A stretch of DNA of 64,000 nucleotides from Isoetes taiwanensis (Eukaryota > Streptophyta > Lycopodiopsida > Isoetales > Isoetaceae), in assembly GCA_021234155.1 (NCBI GenBank), contig JAJEKV010000127.1, positions 593,310 to 657,309 of the forward strand. Direction: 5' to 3'. Below, piece after piece: positions 22,288 through 35,451 of this stretch. Numbering within the stretch: position 1 is the first letter of the stretch; every line of letters starts with the position of its first letter. Made by a program: the position numbers and the translations under genes. The notes beneath the pieces are model-generated. The model saw only the letters and a program-made list of their open reading frames with translations, was not told the DNA's origin and did no database searches.

Positions 22288-22757
22288 GGTTTGTTTTATA
22301 TTGCGTCTAAAAAAGATACATCAGATGGTATATCCAAAAAGACATACCTAAAAAGCCTAAGCTTATAATCCAAAAGTCATGGTCCTTATAAAATGGATCC
22401 ATGAACCAAATCAAACAAACTAGATTAATATATTGTTTGTATAATTTCGGAAATGCCAATAAGAAATGTTGCTCAACTTCCTATAACCAGATCATGCTTC
22501 ATCCGAAAGATCTTGTATTGTCAGATTTGCTACTGTTCTATCCCCAAATATAGTGAGAAGATTATCCAGTACTGCTATCTGAAAATTGGTGAAATCTCCA
22601 TACCTCACTTCGTTTCAAGATTTTCTTGATTGCTTTGGCATGTATTACCTCCTACTTAAGTTGATTAAATATCCCTTCAAGTTCTGTCCTAGACAGTTGG
22701 GTCTCCTCATACTCTGAATTTTCTGCTACTCCCATTGCTCTATCCGGACTCCCAAAT

Positions 22758-25700
22758 CTATTGAGTCTCCTCCGTGCATCTGTGCAAAACATCATCAGAG
22801 ATTGTTAGATTAGTTAGATAGAAATCATGTAAGCCATAGAATTTTCCAAAGCTATTCCAGGCTAGATCACATTTCTTCCCTTTTAACATTTTATGGGCTA
22901 CTGCAGTAATTTGAATGATATCTATGAATGTCTGTTTCAGCCATATAAGAGAGAGGGTCTGTTTATTTATGACCACTCTATTCCTGTGCAGCCAAACTAC
23001 CCAACAACTCAGGGTTCTTGTTGTGTTTTCAATTCTACTTTCTGCTTCCCAAAAACTTAACAAGTTATGTTCATTTGGAGCTCCTTTATTAATTTGGGAG
23101 GACCAGCTCCAGAACTTGATTAGCCATGGATATATAACACATGATTTGAAGTTTCAACTTCTCCACACTGAGGACACTGACTAGAGACTGCTATATCATA
23201 TTTGGATCTTTTCTGATTTGTAGGCAGACTTTGGTGAATAGCAATCCATCTGAAAGTTTTTATTTTGTTAGCAATGTATATTGTCCATCCTTTTGCATAT
23301 ATTCCAGCCAATTTATCCTCTTCACATTGCCACAATCTGTTTGCTCTCGAAGGTTTCTTTTCTATGAGAACCTTATAAATTTTCTTTACTGAATATATCT
23401 CCTTATTGTTTAACTACCACATGCTAGAATTACTTCTTAGTTCCTCATAACCTCCAATTCTGTCCAAAACCAATTTGTATATTTCTTGATCCAAATCTGA
23501 TCCTTTTGTTCTGCCTGCAACTTCCTTCCAAGTCATCCATCTGTTTTCAATTCTTAGATCATCAATCCTTCTAATACCATTTTTATGCCATTGCATATAT
23601 TTCTGGGGGTGTTTCAGGGCTAAACATCCCACATTGACAAGTGCTAAATCAGGGTGCCAAAAGAAGTTTAGATCTTTGCTTCTAGCATCTATAATAGGAG
23701 GTCTGTAACATAGAGCAGTATTATTCCAAGACTCCAACATCCTTCTAAGGATATTTGATGTACCTGAACATGGTGTCAACTGAAAGAAGGCCGAGTCTGA
23801 TAATTGATATTTTAAAGTTTGACTGGCCACTGGTAGTCATTTTTGCACCCAATATTTCACTAATTGGAGGGCTAGAGAGGGCCTGACAGCATATATTGCT
23901 CTCCAAATCATCTTTGCAGCAAGAGCTTGGGCTTGAATGAACATATCCTTGCATCCTAGCCCTCCATCTTTTTTGGATTTGATTAAGTTTGTCCATGCAA
24001 CCTTATGAGATCCTTGCCATATGAACTTTCTTATTGTTGTCTCCATTTGCTTATAGGAATTTTTGTCTCCAACTATTGCTGACGAGAAATATGTGTACTA
24101 CTCATTACTACATTGGCAATTTCCACTCTTCCCGCCAAAGAAAGGGAAGAGGCATACATAGATAACTTCTTCTTGATTCTGGTTACAATTGGTTCCCATA
24201 AACCATGCAAAGAGCTATTTAGGGACAGAGGGATACCTAGGATACTTGTAGCAGAATCGCTATTTAAAACCTTAATTCCTTGTAAATTAGTATCCTGAGA
24301 ATCATAAATAATTGCACTTTTACTCCTATTCAGGAGAACCCCTGCAGCTGCACCAAATTTGTCCATTGCCAATAGAAAATTTTCCAGACTCTTGTCTTCT
24401 TTTTTGAGAAACACAAACGTCTCATCTGCGTATTGCATGATAGTGAAGAATCCATTACCTTTTGGAAGTTCCAGGCTTGTAATCTCCTTATCAATTTGCA
24501 TTTGTAGTGCCTTTCTTGTGACCATCTCAGCAACTATAAGAAGAGATATGGGGCTAGGGGACATTCCTGTCTTACCCCTCTTTGGCATTTAAATAAATTG
24601 GTTGGGGCACCATTTATAATTAGAGCTGAGGATGAATTAACATTAAAACTCCAGACCTTTTGATAGACACTACTTGGGAGTCCAATATGTGCCATAGCTT
24701 TTTCCAAGAACTGCCAACTTATTGTATCATAGACTAGCTTAAAATCCAGTTTAAGGAGCATACAATTTTGTCCAGATCTCTTATTCCAATGGAGGCCTTC
24801 TGCAGCACCTATATAATTCTCTAAAATATTCCTTTGTGATAGGAAAGCTGACTGACAAGGACTTATGACTGAGTGCAGGATCATCTTCAATCTATTTGCT
24901 AGGATCTTTGTTAGGATCTTATAACTTGTGTTTGTCAAGGATATTGGTCTCCAATCACCAATGTTTATTGGATTATCAACCTTAGGAATTAGGGTGATTT
25001 GACCTGCATTTATAGCAGGATTTAGTCTGGAGGCTTTCCATGCTCCTTGGAAAAATATGAGAAAGTTTTCTTTCATAAGTTTCCAAAATTCCACATAGAA
25101 CTCAGGCTGAAAACCATCTGGCCCAGGGCTCTTTCCTGTTGCCATAGATTTAAGAGTCTCCCATGTCTCCTTCTCTTGAGGAAGTGCAAGTAATTCTTCA
25201 TCTTTAATTTCTTTTCAGCTTTTGAAATCTTTGGAAAAAATCTTATATGGTCTGATCCTCAGCCTGATAAGTATCAAACATCTTCCTATATTCTTGTTGG
25301 AAAAAGTCTTCCATACCCTTTTGGTCCTCAATAACTTTCCCATGGCCATTATTAACCCTGACAATTCCATTATTGAGGATTCTACTCTTGGCTGTCCTAA
25401 AAAAGAAAGCTGAGCTTCTTTTATCCATACCATTAGTGTATAGGCATGCGCTTCTTACTGCCAGAGCACGTGCTTCTTTTTCCTTTATTAATTTAACCTT
25501 CTTTTTTAAGTCTTCCTCTTGTTTTTGAAGCTGCTCATTATCTTTATTAAGGAAATACTTCTTCCTATATTTCTATATAGATGTCTTGCTTTTCTTTTTT
25601 CTTCTTCCTAAACCATTCTCTTCCCCACCTTTTTATCCACCCCTTAACAAATCTCAACTTTTGTGTAAAAGCCTTCATAGATTCAATTTTTGGTAAGGGA

Positions 25701-26500
25701 GAAAGGGAGCTGTAGAAGGTCTTATACTCTTCACAGAAGGTCTTACAATTTAGATTGAACTTGAATGGAATGTTCTGTCCCCCTTTTGTTGCAGCTACCT
25801 TGTCTTCCAAGAATTGTGGGAAATGGTCAGAAATAGAATTCCCTATGTCCCCAGTGACCACCACTGTATCCCATGTAGTTAGTGATCTATTACATATATA
25901 AAATCTGTCCAGGAGACAATAAGTTCTTTGTTCCCCCTTTCTTTTGTTACTCCAAGAAAAGACATCTGATGAGGAGGAAGGGATATGTATGAACTTAGTC
26001 GTCAAAAGGTCCCATGCTAGTCTCTCCTTTTTCGACATATTCAATTTCTTTCCCAATTTTTGGTCTCAAGTTGGTGTATTATTGAAGTCCCCTGCTATCA
26101 AAAAGTTTTTTACTTGACTACCATCAATCCATTGTTTCAGCTGTATCCATTGTTCTGCCCTCTCTCCTGGTTCTGTAGATGCATAAATATTAATAATGGC
26201 TATTTTCTCAACCCCTTTTTCAAGGACTGCCATTGTCCATCTCCCTGAACTGTGAGTGAATTTTTGGCAGCATATGAAACCTCTCCATACCATGCATATC
26301 CCCCCTTTAGTTCCATCTGCAGGGGCCCAAACTAAATCTCCATTGGGCATAATCCAAGAACCAAGATGTTCAGTTTCAAATCTAGGAAGCCTATGTTCAT
26401 GTAAGAGTACTATATCAGCTTTCATCTCCCTTAGAGCTATGAGAGCTCTTTTCCTTTTAAGGAGTCCTTTTATACCCCTCATATTCCAGCTTACTATTTT
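22758..26500 (-). pseudogene. LINE ORF2: endonuclease, reverse transcriptase, zf-RVT
   Basis: Starts with MKIVSWNMRGIKG (26500), the N-terminal signature of the apurinic-like endonuclease, with DIVLLHEHRL and later FLIAGDFNNTP. The reverse transcriptase at 25145-24250 shows GKSPGPDGFQPEFY, TLIPKVDNP, DWRPISLTN and RGVRQECPLAPYLF; the catalytic box reads YADETFVF instead of YADD. The C-terminal part has FIWQGSHKVAW, KKDGGLGCKDM and the zinc-binding CPQCGEVETSNHVLY. Frame changes near 26060, 25200, 24560 and 23830 break the protein. Its family is the plant L1 clade. Confidence 0.85.
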
Positions 26501-26520
26501 CATTAAGCTGGGTATTTGAT

Positions 26521-28243
26521 TCACAGATTTAGAGCCGGGCTATTTGCAGAGAAGTGGACCTTTTTAGTGCTCTTTTTGATAACTGAAGTATAATATTCCT
26601 CTTGATCAGCACTTTGTTTATCTCTGACCTCCCCCTTATGTGTATCTCTTGGACTGATTGGGTTTGATCCCAGGCCATTTGACAAGTAAGGTTGCACTTC
26701 CTGGCCATCTAGACTGATTAGTCCACCGGATTGCTCCAGTCCTAGGCTAGATGGACTTATAGGCCTGTGCCCAGTGTTTTGTGCCTCATCCTGGCCTCTT
26801 TCCAGAGAACTGATAGGGATTGTGGCCGAGTTCTCTTTTATTGAGTCTTTCATCATCACTCCCTGTGTACTAGTCTCCAACTCAGAATCTGTTGGGAGAA
26901 AAATCTCCTCTGTTCCCTTGCCTAATTCAGTAGATAATTCCTCCATTGGGGATCTGGTATAGAATTTATACTTTGGAATCCCTTCCAATTTGTTTGCAGG
27001 AGTTAGGAATTCATTAGGAGTTGCAAGGACCCTGTTATCCTTTTCAATTTCCTCTTCTTTCTCCCTCATGTCTAACAGGATGTCATGCATTTCTGGACTG
27101 GTTATTCCATCTGTTTTCTCTGGTACAGAGAAGTTCATGGCCTTTGGTGTTACCTCAATATGGTTGTGAGATCCCTCTCCCTTAATTAAGTGTGTACCCC
27201 CTATAGAGATATCTGAGTCGGAATATTCTAGATATTCATTGATTGGGGGTAAGTCTGATTCCTTGATGATCAGGGTATTTTTCCGGAGTTGATGTGCAGG
27301 GGTCACCACCATACATTGTTGATCCGATATTATCAATTCCTTACCTTTATCCTTTTTAGGCTCCTGATTAGTAGGGCTTAGAAGGTCTTTGGATTTTTCC
27401 AATCCTTGGTCTACTGGATTATTAAGAACTTTAATTTGGCTGGCCAATTTCAGATGATCTTCTCTTATCCTCCGCAGTAATTTGCTGCTGGTCCATATCA
27501 ATTTTCCTTGCTTTTTCCTATGCACTCCCGTTTTTGTTTTTCCTTCCTTTCTTAGTTGCTGGAGTTTCCTCCTTGTGTAGTTTACCCCCAACATTATCAG
27601 AGCGTTTCCCTGTCTGTTTCTCATAATCTTCACCTTAGTCTATATTGGGATTATACTTCAATGTACCGGGGGTTATTTGTTTATATCCCATACAGACTTC
27701 TCCTCCATGAAGTCTTAATCCACAAATGTTACATGGCATTGGGAGACCCTGCCAATTAATTTTCAGATTTTTCTCTTCCCCAAAGAAATCTTTATATTTG
27801 ACAGAAGTTGGGATAGAATTCAGAATATCCAACTGGATCCATACTTTTGGTGCTCTCTCGGGAACCACTTCCCATCCTATATATTCTCCAACACAAGTGA
27901 ATAGTTCCCTAAAAATATCCTCATGCCAGTAGATTGGACTGAGGCCTTGAACAGAACATGAAGCTGGGTCTTTAAGGTTTTGTGGGTCAAATTTTGCTTT
28001 CCATTTCTGAAAATAAAACTGAGTATTGGCTCTGAAAATTGCTCCTTGTTTAAGGAGGAATTGGACAGTCTGTTCATTTCCACATTCCACTACAAAGAAG
28101 GGGAAATCAAGCCAGTACAGACCTGTTATTTCAACATTCTTCTTCATTTTACTAATTTCACTATCGAGAAAGCTAAGTTTCACTCCCTCATGCCTAGTGC
28201 ATCCAATAACCGCTCTGGATTCGAGCTGTTTTAATGTATCCAA
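26521..28243 (-). pseudogene. LINE ORF1: DUF4283-like domain with CCHC knuckle
   Basis: The N-terminal part (28243-27635) reads ITGLYWLDFPFFVVECGN and SPIYWHEDIFRELFTCVGEYI, as in the DUF4283 nucleic-acid-binding region of plant L1 ORF1. It is followed by CNICGLRLHGGEVC, a CX2CX4HX4C zinc knuckle. A long charged tail (27633-26521) follows after one in-frame break at 27634. It would bind LINE RNA as a chaperone. The second ORF1 fragment at 47.0-48.4 kb is a related but diverged copy. Confidence 0.8.
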
Positions 28244-28650
28244 AACAAAAGCATGCTGAAGAGTTGGAGTACCTCTGAATTCATGACTGGCGCGCCGTTT
28301 GAGTTTGTCAAGTTGGTTCCTCTGTTCAGCATTGATCTCCTATAATATTGGATGCGCTAGATGAGTTTGCATTTGAATTGGAGAAAAGGACTGTGATCTG
28401 GTCATCCGATCCCCTCCTGCCATGCTCGGAATCAGCCAATTCCCACAAGTAAAAAAGGTATTTTTACCTTTACCTATTCCATTCTCCCCCCTTCCTGTTA
28501 TAACTCGTACCATTTCAATGATTTGTACCTTTTCCTGATGTGACAGCTTCCCAAAAAACATCAACATCTGTTTCTCTAAATCCTCACCTTTGTCAGTTGT
28601 TCCTGATCCTTTTGTCCCCCTGTCCCCTATCCCATACCTGTTACAATTCC

Positions 28651-30313
28651 ATTCTATCTCTCATTCCCATGTACTGATTTTCCTATATGGCCTGCTGGTG
28701 GCCCTATCCACGCTTTGGTCATCTCACATCACTATCCAATCTTACCTTACTTGAGTTCGAGCACCTAACCTAGCGCCTTGTTTTTCGACCTGCGTTTTTC
28801 CCACGATCTGAGTCTATACAAACCACAGAGCATGGTTTCCCCAATTCAAGATTCGGCATGGTGGTGCATATCAACTGAAGCAGAAATTTTTGCACAGATG
28901 CACAAAAAAATTGCGGGCAAAACCCAATTGCCAGATAGAATTGAGAAGATCGAAGAAAAAGTATGAGGCGATTAATCAGAAAAGAAAGGGATTTTGTAGA
29001 AGGGAGGGAGTTCCGGAATAGAAGCGATGGTTTAATCGTCATAGCTTGACATATCTCGATCGTTGCATTGCATGGGGAGGCAGCTTTTCGAGGATTTCCT
29101 ATAGCACTTTTTGGCATTAAAAAAGTACACTTGGCATGCCACATGCACAATCTGAGCCGTCCGTGTTTGATGCATGACATAGATACTTACGCTATAATTT
29201 TATAAAATAAGATAAGGTGGAAGTGCGGTGGCAACACCACTAGTGATGACTTTATCATCCTCTAGCTGCTTCTGAGCTATAGAAATGGTGGCGATTGTTT
29301 CCTATTTTCCTAATATTTTTATAGAGATAAATTCAGTAGAATCGGATGTCTTACCATAAATTTGAGGTTTTTACTGTAAAATGTCCATTAATTTGGCGAA
29401 TGTAATATAATTGGGATGCAATATTATCAATTTTTGGCAATTTTATGAAGTTTTTAAGCTTATGAGTCCTAGTAAACCATCGAATCTAGATTTCATAAAA
29501 TGGCAAAATATAGCAACTTTACGAAGTTTCACATCTCAAAGTCATCACTGAACGCCACCGCTATCTGGTGAGTTGTAAGGCCATGTGATAGATTCGGGAT
29601 ATGTTCATGTCTATTAATGGATAGATTGTATTGGCATAAAAGCTTCGATAACTGAGAGATTATTTTTTTGTTTAATGTTTTGTTGCACTAAATGTGAGCA
29701 ATTTGCATGGTGAAATTAGGCAAATTTGAAAACGAAATTTGCATAATGATTGCAAGATTGTCTGTCACTATTAATCTATGTGTTAACTATTAATTTTTTG
29801 TCCATGAGCAGATGGTGTAAATATGTCTGTAAAAAATGTCTTTATGACATATTCAACAAAACTTAGACTTATTTAAATTTAATAGATAACACTTCAAGGA
29901 CGCCATTATAAGAATATATATATTGTTTAATTCCTTTTCACTGTTAAATCTTTTATAAGTTTTAATTATATAAGTTTATCTTTAAATTTAAACTGTAATA
30001 GTTATCAAAAAATAAAATGATTTTTCGAACTAATTTTTACTTGAATCTATTTACAATTAGATATTTCAAGAATATAAAATTTCAGCTTTAAGTGATTTAA
30101 CATGGCAATCATGATAATTTTTAACCGAAATGTGATGGGTTGATAAGCGATTGACTTAGAAACTAACTTTAGAATTTTACAATTTATGAATTTTATACTT
30201 TAAAAAACATTTTAAAAAACGTTTTAGGTTGAAATTAATAAATGACAAAGTTAATGTTTTAATAATAACTATTGAACAATTTACTGTTGGTATAATAAAA
30301 TATATTGAAATTA
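28651..30313. other. AT-rich spacer, no gene seen
   Basis: No coding region is supported. ACTTACGCTATAATTTTATA at 29185-29204 recurs at 48391-48410, with weaker similarity for about 30 further bases. Confidence 0.5.
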
Positions 30314-31503
30314 GGGCCACTTCACACTGAGGGGTTAAACTCCGTTAGGTCAGAAATTATTAGCTATCTGGGGTTCACACAGGTGCCATTAAGACATGCC
30401 GTTAAGTTAGGAGGGGGTTAAGATATAACGGTTCAGTTAAGTTAACGGTGTCATTTAGCTGTCCTTCATACTAACATTTTGTTAGGTTAAGATTTAACAG
30501 CTGTTAACGGACGTAAAAATTTCTACTCAAAGTTAATCCCAGCCTCAGAGACCCCTTAAACGCCGTTACGGATGATCGAAGGCGGCAAATCGCGTCTTCC
30601 GGATCCTAGCCGACAGCAGGTGGTTCTAGTTTGGAGCTTTTGAAGCTTGCATCTAATTTTTTCCAAAGTGCAAACAACTTTTTAAAGGTAAGCAATCGTT
30701 TCTATGCATATCAAAGATTGTTTTCTGAATTATTTTCAGTAGGTTTTGAAGTATCATTTCATATCTTCTGTTGTCTACCATTTTGTATCAAATATTTTTT
30801 TCTGGATTGTTTTCAATAGGGTTTTATCTACTTCCTTTTTGTCCACCATTTATTTTAGAATCTATATTTCATTCACATTGCTCACATTGCAGTATTTTCA
30901 TTTATCTTCATAGAATATACATTATGGCAATCTTCCATTTTACTAGATGTTTATACTAGATGTTTATGCCATGCAGTAATATGTCAGATGCCACAAATAG
31001 TACAGGTAAAGGTACATGTGCCCCAACAAATGGTATAGTTAACAGTGAGATTGCTGCCACAAGTAGCTGGATCATGGCCCCTCCTATATGGATACAGCTT
31101 TGGAGTAGAACTTACAGTAGACAAGATTATAGCAGAATATTTTTATGATCGGTTTGGCCTCACTCTGCGCATTCCAGGCATAGTGGCATCAACGCTTGGT
31201 TGGATGAATGCCTTTACAAGGCCAGCAGGAGGAATCATCTCAGATTTAGTGTCCAAAAAGCTTGGAATGAGAGGCAGGTTATGGACATTATGGATAATGC
31301 AAACATTAGGAGTATTCTGCATTGCATTAGGCTTGTTTGGATCAGTTAGACCTGCCATAGCCATGATGCTAATTTTCTCAGTGTTCCAGCAAGCTGCCAT
31401 TTATATCTAGAAGATCGTTGGGAATGGTTTCAGGCTTGACGAGTGCAGGAGATAATGTAGGAGCAGTTCTGACATATCTCCTCTTCTTCACTTACAGTTC
31501 ATA

Positions 31504-34485
31504 TGACGGTTACGGTTCTTGGCGCAGTCTTCGGCGGCTAGGGCGGCAGAAGAGAGGAGAGTCGCCTTCCCCTCTCCAATCCGGCACTGTCACCTCCATC
31601 CTGGTGCCTGCAGATATTAGGAAAGTGCTAGCAAGGCAGGACAATCCATCGTGGAAACAGAATACGGCCGTATTCTTTCTAGAATACGGCGAATACGCAA
31701 TTTAAAAAAAAACCATATTCCACAGAGGAATACGCCGTAAGGAAACCTTAATACCGAATACGGCCGTATTCGAAGGAATACGGGCAAGAATACGCCCGTA
31801 TTAAGTTTCAAGTGAAAAAAACCACTCAAAACGTGCTAAAAAAAAATCCCTTTGTTTTTTATATCTGCCCGACCCCGACGACGACCTGCTGCGGCAGCGG
31901 CACTGCTCTCCGTCGCCCGATTCTGCTGCTCGATCCATCACTGGCACTGCCTCCACCAGATGAAGAGGTAGGCGCTGCTTTAAACATGGTTTGGTCTTTA
32001 ATATATAGCATGTTTTAAATGTAAATGGCCTTTCACAGCAGAGCAGGGGCTTCAAAAGTTTCTTGTTGAATAGCAGGGGTTCAACCATGACTGAATCATG
32101 AAGGTAAGAACTCATTATTTTGCTTGCATGTCTGTTTTCGTCCTGTTGATGGAGTGGAGAGGCCAGAGATGATTGAATACAACACACTGGTTAAATGATT
32201 TTGGATTATCATTTCTTGCAACATTGAGATCTTCAGTGGTATGCAGACATTGCAGAGAGCTTTGACTGAAGCCAGGGAGTAACGCAGCACTTGTTTTCAT
32301 GTATCTTCAGTTTTTTCATGTATCTTCAGTTTCTTCATGTATCTTCATGTTTTCATGACTGCCTAGTGACTTTGACGAGTCCCATTGTAACTAATGACCA
32401 GCATAATGTTTAGTTTATCACAGCTGCGGGCAGAAAGTAAACCATTTCTTTGGTATGCTCCAGATTTGCCACGAGAAGTCCCTGGCCAGGCATCTTATAC
32501 AATGAGAAAGTAAGGTAGTTTAGATTACTGATTATGATAAACAAAGCATGGATTGAATGAATCACTTGTTTTGCAGAATGTGGCGATTGAAAAGATCAAG
32601 TCTGCAAAGAATAAATCATCGCAGGGAAGGTAGTAACAGGGGTATTGGTTGGATGCAGGTAACCTAGATTTTCTCTACTTGGAGTTAGTCAAAGTTATAA
32701 AAGTGCTCACTATGCACTACAAGACAAATGCTACTGCTGTGATGGAAAGGAAATAGAATGTTAAACTGCTGCCACATAGATGATACCGTGGTGAGATCTA
32801 TTAATGGTTAATGGATAGAGATGCTGATGACTTTGGGAAAGACATGAGTAATAAAATATTAAAATTATATTGTTACTTTATTTGTTGATTTTGATATTTG
32901 GAAATTAAAGAAATCAGAAATAGTTAAGATGCTGGAAGATAAATACTTGTTGACAGAAAAATAAAATTATAAGGCGGTAATATAATAACAGGATATAAGA
33001 ATATGGGATGCACATGATAAAAAGAAGTGTGGTTATTAGTGGATGGGCATAACTTGTAGCTAATGATATGGATTAAGGATTACATAGAATTGGAAATTGA
33101 GATGATAAAATATAATAGCCAAGTGTTGAGGGATTTTGTTATATTAGTGGCCTGGCATAAAAACCAGGGTGGATATGGCCCAGTGTCTATTCCTTGAATG
33201 AAGTCTATATATGTTGTATAACATATAAAGATGTAGTCTGGGAATAAACATATCGAAGAAGAATTTACAGTTTTCATATTTAAAAAATAGAGATTAAGCT
33301 GAAAAGATCAAGTACAAATATGATATTTTATGGAATATTCTAAGAGAATATTCCGTATTCTCCGTATGTGTATTTTACGTATTCGTATTCCGTATTCATT
33401 TTTTGGTTCCCGTATTCATTTCCGTATGCGTATTATGTCACTGTGCAATCCATTTCAAAATTTCTGGAAAAAGATCTGCACAAATCGCATTTTTCTTCTC
33501 CTCTCTGGCGGACATAATCTGGATCTTTTTTGGGGAAACAGGTAACCACAAACGTGTTTCTCTTCTTTGATGTTTTTGCATTATTTCCATCTCCTTTCTT
33601 GAAGATGGTCACGCCGAAATGGTTTGCCCAATTGGGACACTGGCCTATAAGGTGAAGAGAAGAATAGTTTCTCAGCAAGATTCAGGTTGTGGAGATGTGA
33701 CATCATGTAATTTTTGCAGTGAAAACCCTCTGATCCGAATGGAATTTCTTGGAATGAATTCTATTTTGCCATTATCTCTTCACTCTTTCTTACTAGCAGG
33801 AAGATCCAGTCTTTGCAAATAATGATTAGAAAGATTATGTTTTGTCAGGGGAGCTATGCAGATGAATCCAGAATTATTATTGATTTATATTGAAGACAAT
33901 TAGATATATGGCAGCAGCTAAAAAATCTAAATGCTTAAGTACTGAAGCTTGAGCATAGAAGATTGAGCACAGAAGCATCTAGGTTTCTTTTTAAGCACTG
34001 CTAAGCTTGAGAAGCCACTCAAATACTTAAATTTGGTGAAAATTTGGTACTGATGCCAAATTACCTTGGCTTTCCATATGGAATTAGCATGCCAGATACT
34101 GCTATGTCTGCGCATGTGCTTCTTCAGGTACTGATATGCCTGTTCGTGTCATATTTGGTTGTTGTCTTATAGTCTAAGGACGTACATCTTCTTTCTACTT
34201 CAGAAATTCAGGTTATTTGTGTGTTTCTCAGGCCAACAGGAATTATTTCGAGAGCCATTGGCTCTTCCTGATCATCTTGCAGCTTCTGGTTCCGATGTGG
34301 AGAGACATCTCTGTGCCTTAATGCAGATTTGCTATTAGAGCTTTTAATAAGTTTCTGCAGTTAAGGGAATGAAGATGTTTGAGTCTACTCCTGTAGTAGT
34401 TCTCTTGCTGTAATGAAGCATTGTAATTTCTTTTCTATATAATATAAAAAAAACCACCAACGTTCTCTCAAAAAAAAAAAAAAAA
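31504..34485 (+). mobile_element. Poly(A) retroposon inserted in the NRT2 fragment, 14-bp TSD
   Basis: ACTTACAGTTCATA occurs directly before (31490-31503) and after (34486-34499) the insert, and a run of about 17 A precedes the right copy. A long TSD with poly(A) indicates LINE-mediated integration. Without the nested hAT-like element the retroposon is about 1.18 kb. I see no reverse transcriptase; it may be a processed transcript or a 5'-truncated or short LINE-dependent element. Confidence 0.8.
31650..33445. mobile_element. hAT-like non-autonomous element, 1796 bp, 8-bp TSD
   Basis: CAATCCAT flanks it at 31642-31649 and 33446-33453. Imperfect inverted ends carry ACAGAATACG and ACATAATACG. 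Near each end the words GAATACG, CGTATTC and CCGTATTC are repeated many times, typical subterminal repeats. An 8-bp TSD fits hAT. No transposase frame is visible. Confidence 0.7.
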
Positions 34486-35149
34486 ACTTACAGTTCATAC
34501 TCTACAGAAAAGGGTATTGTGTTTATGGGTATTATGTGCATTTGCTGTACTTTGCCTGCTATGTTGCTCTACTTCTCTCAATGGGGTGGCATGTTGTGCC
34601 CTTCTAACGAAGATGCTAGTGAGGAGGCTTACTATGCTGATGAATGGCCATAAATACATGCATGTGTTTGGCTTGTTGTCGATCACCCATAATAGTTTTA
34701 CTGTTCAGTTCTCTATAACAGACAAACTCAAAACAGATCTGCAAGGAGACTGTGCATATCGACCAAAATGAACAAGACGAGGTTTTCCGTGCATGTGACC
34801 AAAGGAATTCCTTTTCTGAAATTAGTTTGTTGAGAGACTCATCTTTGGTTTGTGTTTGGTTTGCATTTGCATGCCAGTTTTCTACTACACAAACCAATTG
34901 CCAGCAACCAATTGCTGAGATGCATGACAAAAGAAACATATTGCTACTACACAAACCAATTGCTACTACCAGTTTTCTACTACACAAACCAATTGCTGAG
35001 ATGCATGACAAAAGAAACATATTGTGAAATCAGGTGCAAAAAGGCATGTTCTTCACTGCAGTCATGGCAAAGTCCAGATGCTTGGACCGCTCGCAATGTT
35101 TAATAGTAATAAATGTCTGGAATTTCTTCTCTTTTATGTTAGTAATGTA

Positions 35150-35310
35150 ACTTAACGACGTCATGTAGTGTGAAGTGCTTTATAACGGTTTTCGTTAGGT
35201 TAGGTGTAACATAACCTAACGGTATCGTGCAGTGTGAAGTATTTTGTAACGGTTTCCGTTAGGTTAGGTGTAACATAACCTAACGGTACCATCCAGTGTG
35301 AAGTCTTTTG
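35150..35310. repeat. Subterminal 72-bp direct repeats with CGTTAGGTTA palindrome
   Basis: Two units contain cgttaggttaggtgtaacat followed by aacctaacg, and each is followed by cagtgtgaagt. The inner arms CGTTAGGTTA and TAACCTAACG are inverted. Related words occur at the left end of the element near 30340-30500. Confidence 0.8.
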
Positions 35311-35451
35311 TTAACGGTTTCTGTTATGCTAATTTTTAATCTAATCGAAAGTGTGAAGTGAAATCTTGTAGTTAGATTATCTTAACATAAAGGAGCATCC
35401 GTTAGATTAAAAATTTAACCTAACATAACGGCCAGTGTGGAATGGCTCTTA

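Larger units (their letters stand above)
22400..28650 (-). mobile_element. L1-type LINE, degenerate but nearly full length
   Basis: ORF1 (28243-26521) precedes ORF2 (26500-22758) on the minus strand, the normal L1 order. The limits are approximate: I could not identify target-site duplications or a poly(A) tail at the left (3') end. Several frameshifts make it inactive. Confidence 0.8.
31064..34640 (+). pseudogene. NRT2: High-affinity nitrate transporter NRT2 fragment, interrupted
   Basis: The first part (31064-31503) reads LLYGYSFGVELTVDKIIAEY, FTRPAGGIISDLVSKKLGMR and GRLWTLWIMQTLGVFCIALG, then after a short deletion [20 protein letters not shown] and [11 protein letters not shown]. The second part (from 34487) continues TYSSYSTEKGIVFMGIMCIC and LPAMLLYFSQWGGM. 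This is the C-terminal half of an NRT2 major-facilitator transporter, whose intact form moves nitrate with protons at the plasma membrane. The N-terminal half is absent, a deletion of about ten codons removes GGATFGVVPF-like text before 31410, and a 2.98-kb insertion splits it. Its position inside TTA-flanked ends indicates transposon capture. Confidence 0.85.
30314..35448. mobile_element. PIF/Harbinger-like element, 5135 bp, TSD TTA, carrying an NRT2 fragment
   Basis: The left end is GGGCCACTTCACACTG; the inverse complement of the right end is GAGCCATTCCACACTG. TTA flanks both ends (30311-30313 and 35449-35451). A TTA duplication with GGGCC-type ends fits PIF/Harbinger. Both sides hold subterminal CGTTAGGTTA and TAACCTAACG words. 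No Harbinger transposase is visible; the interior carries an NRT2 fragment instead. The element was later enlarged by about 3 kb through nested insertions at 31504-34485. Confidence 0.8.

Noticed and set aside
28770-29180. 136-codon minus-strand frame
   Set aside because: No similarity to LINE ORF1 or other families; composition and position suggest chance coding in LINE 5' sequence.
33433-33678. 81-codon minus-strand frame inside the retroposon
   Set aside because: Antisense to the poly(A) strand and without recognisable domain.
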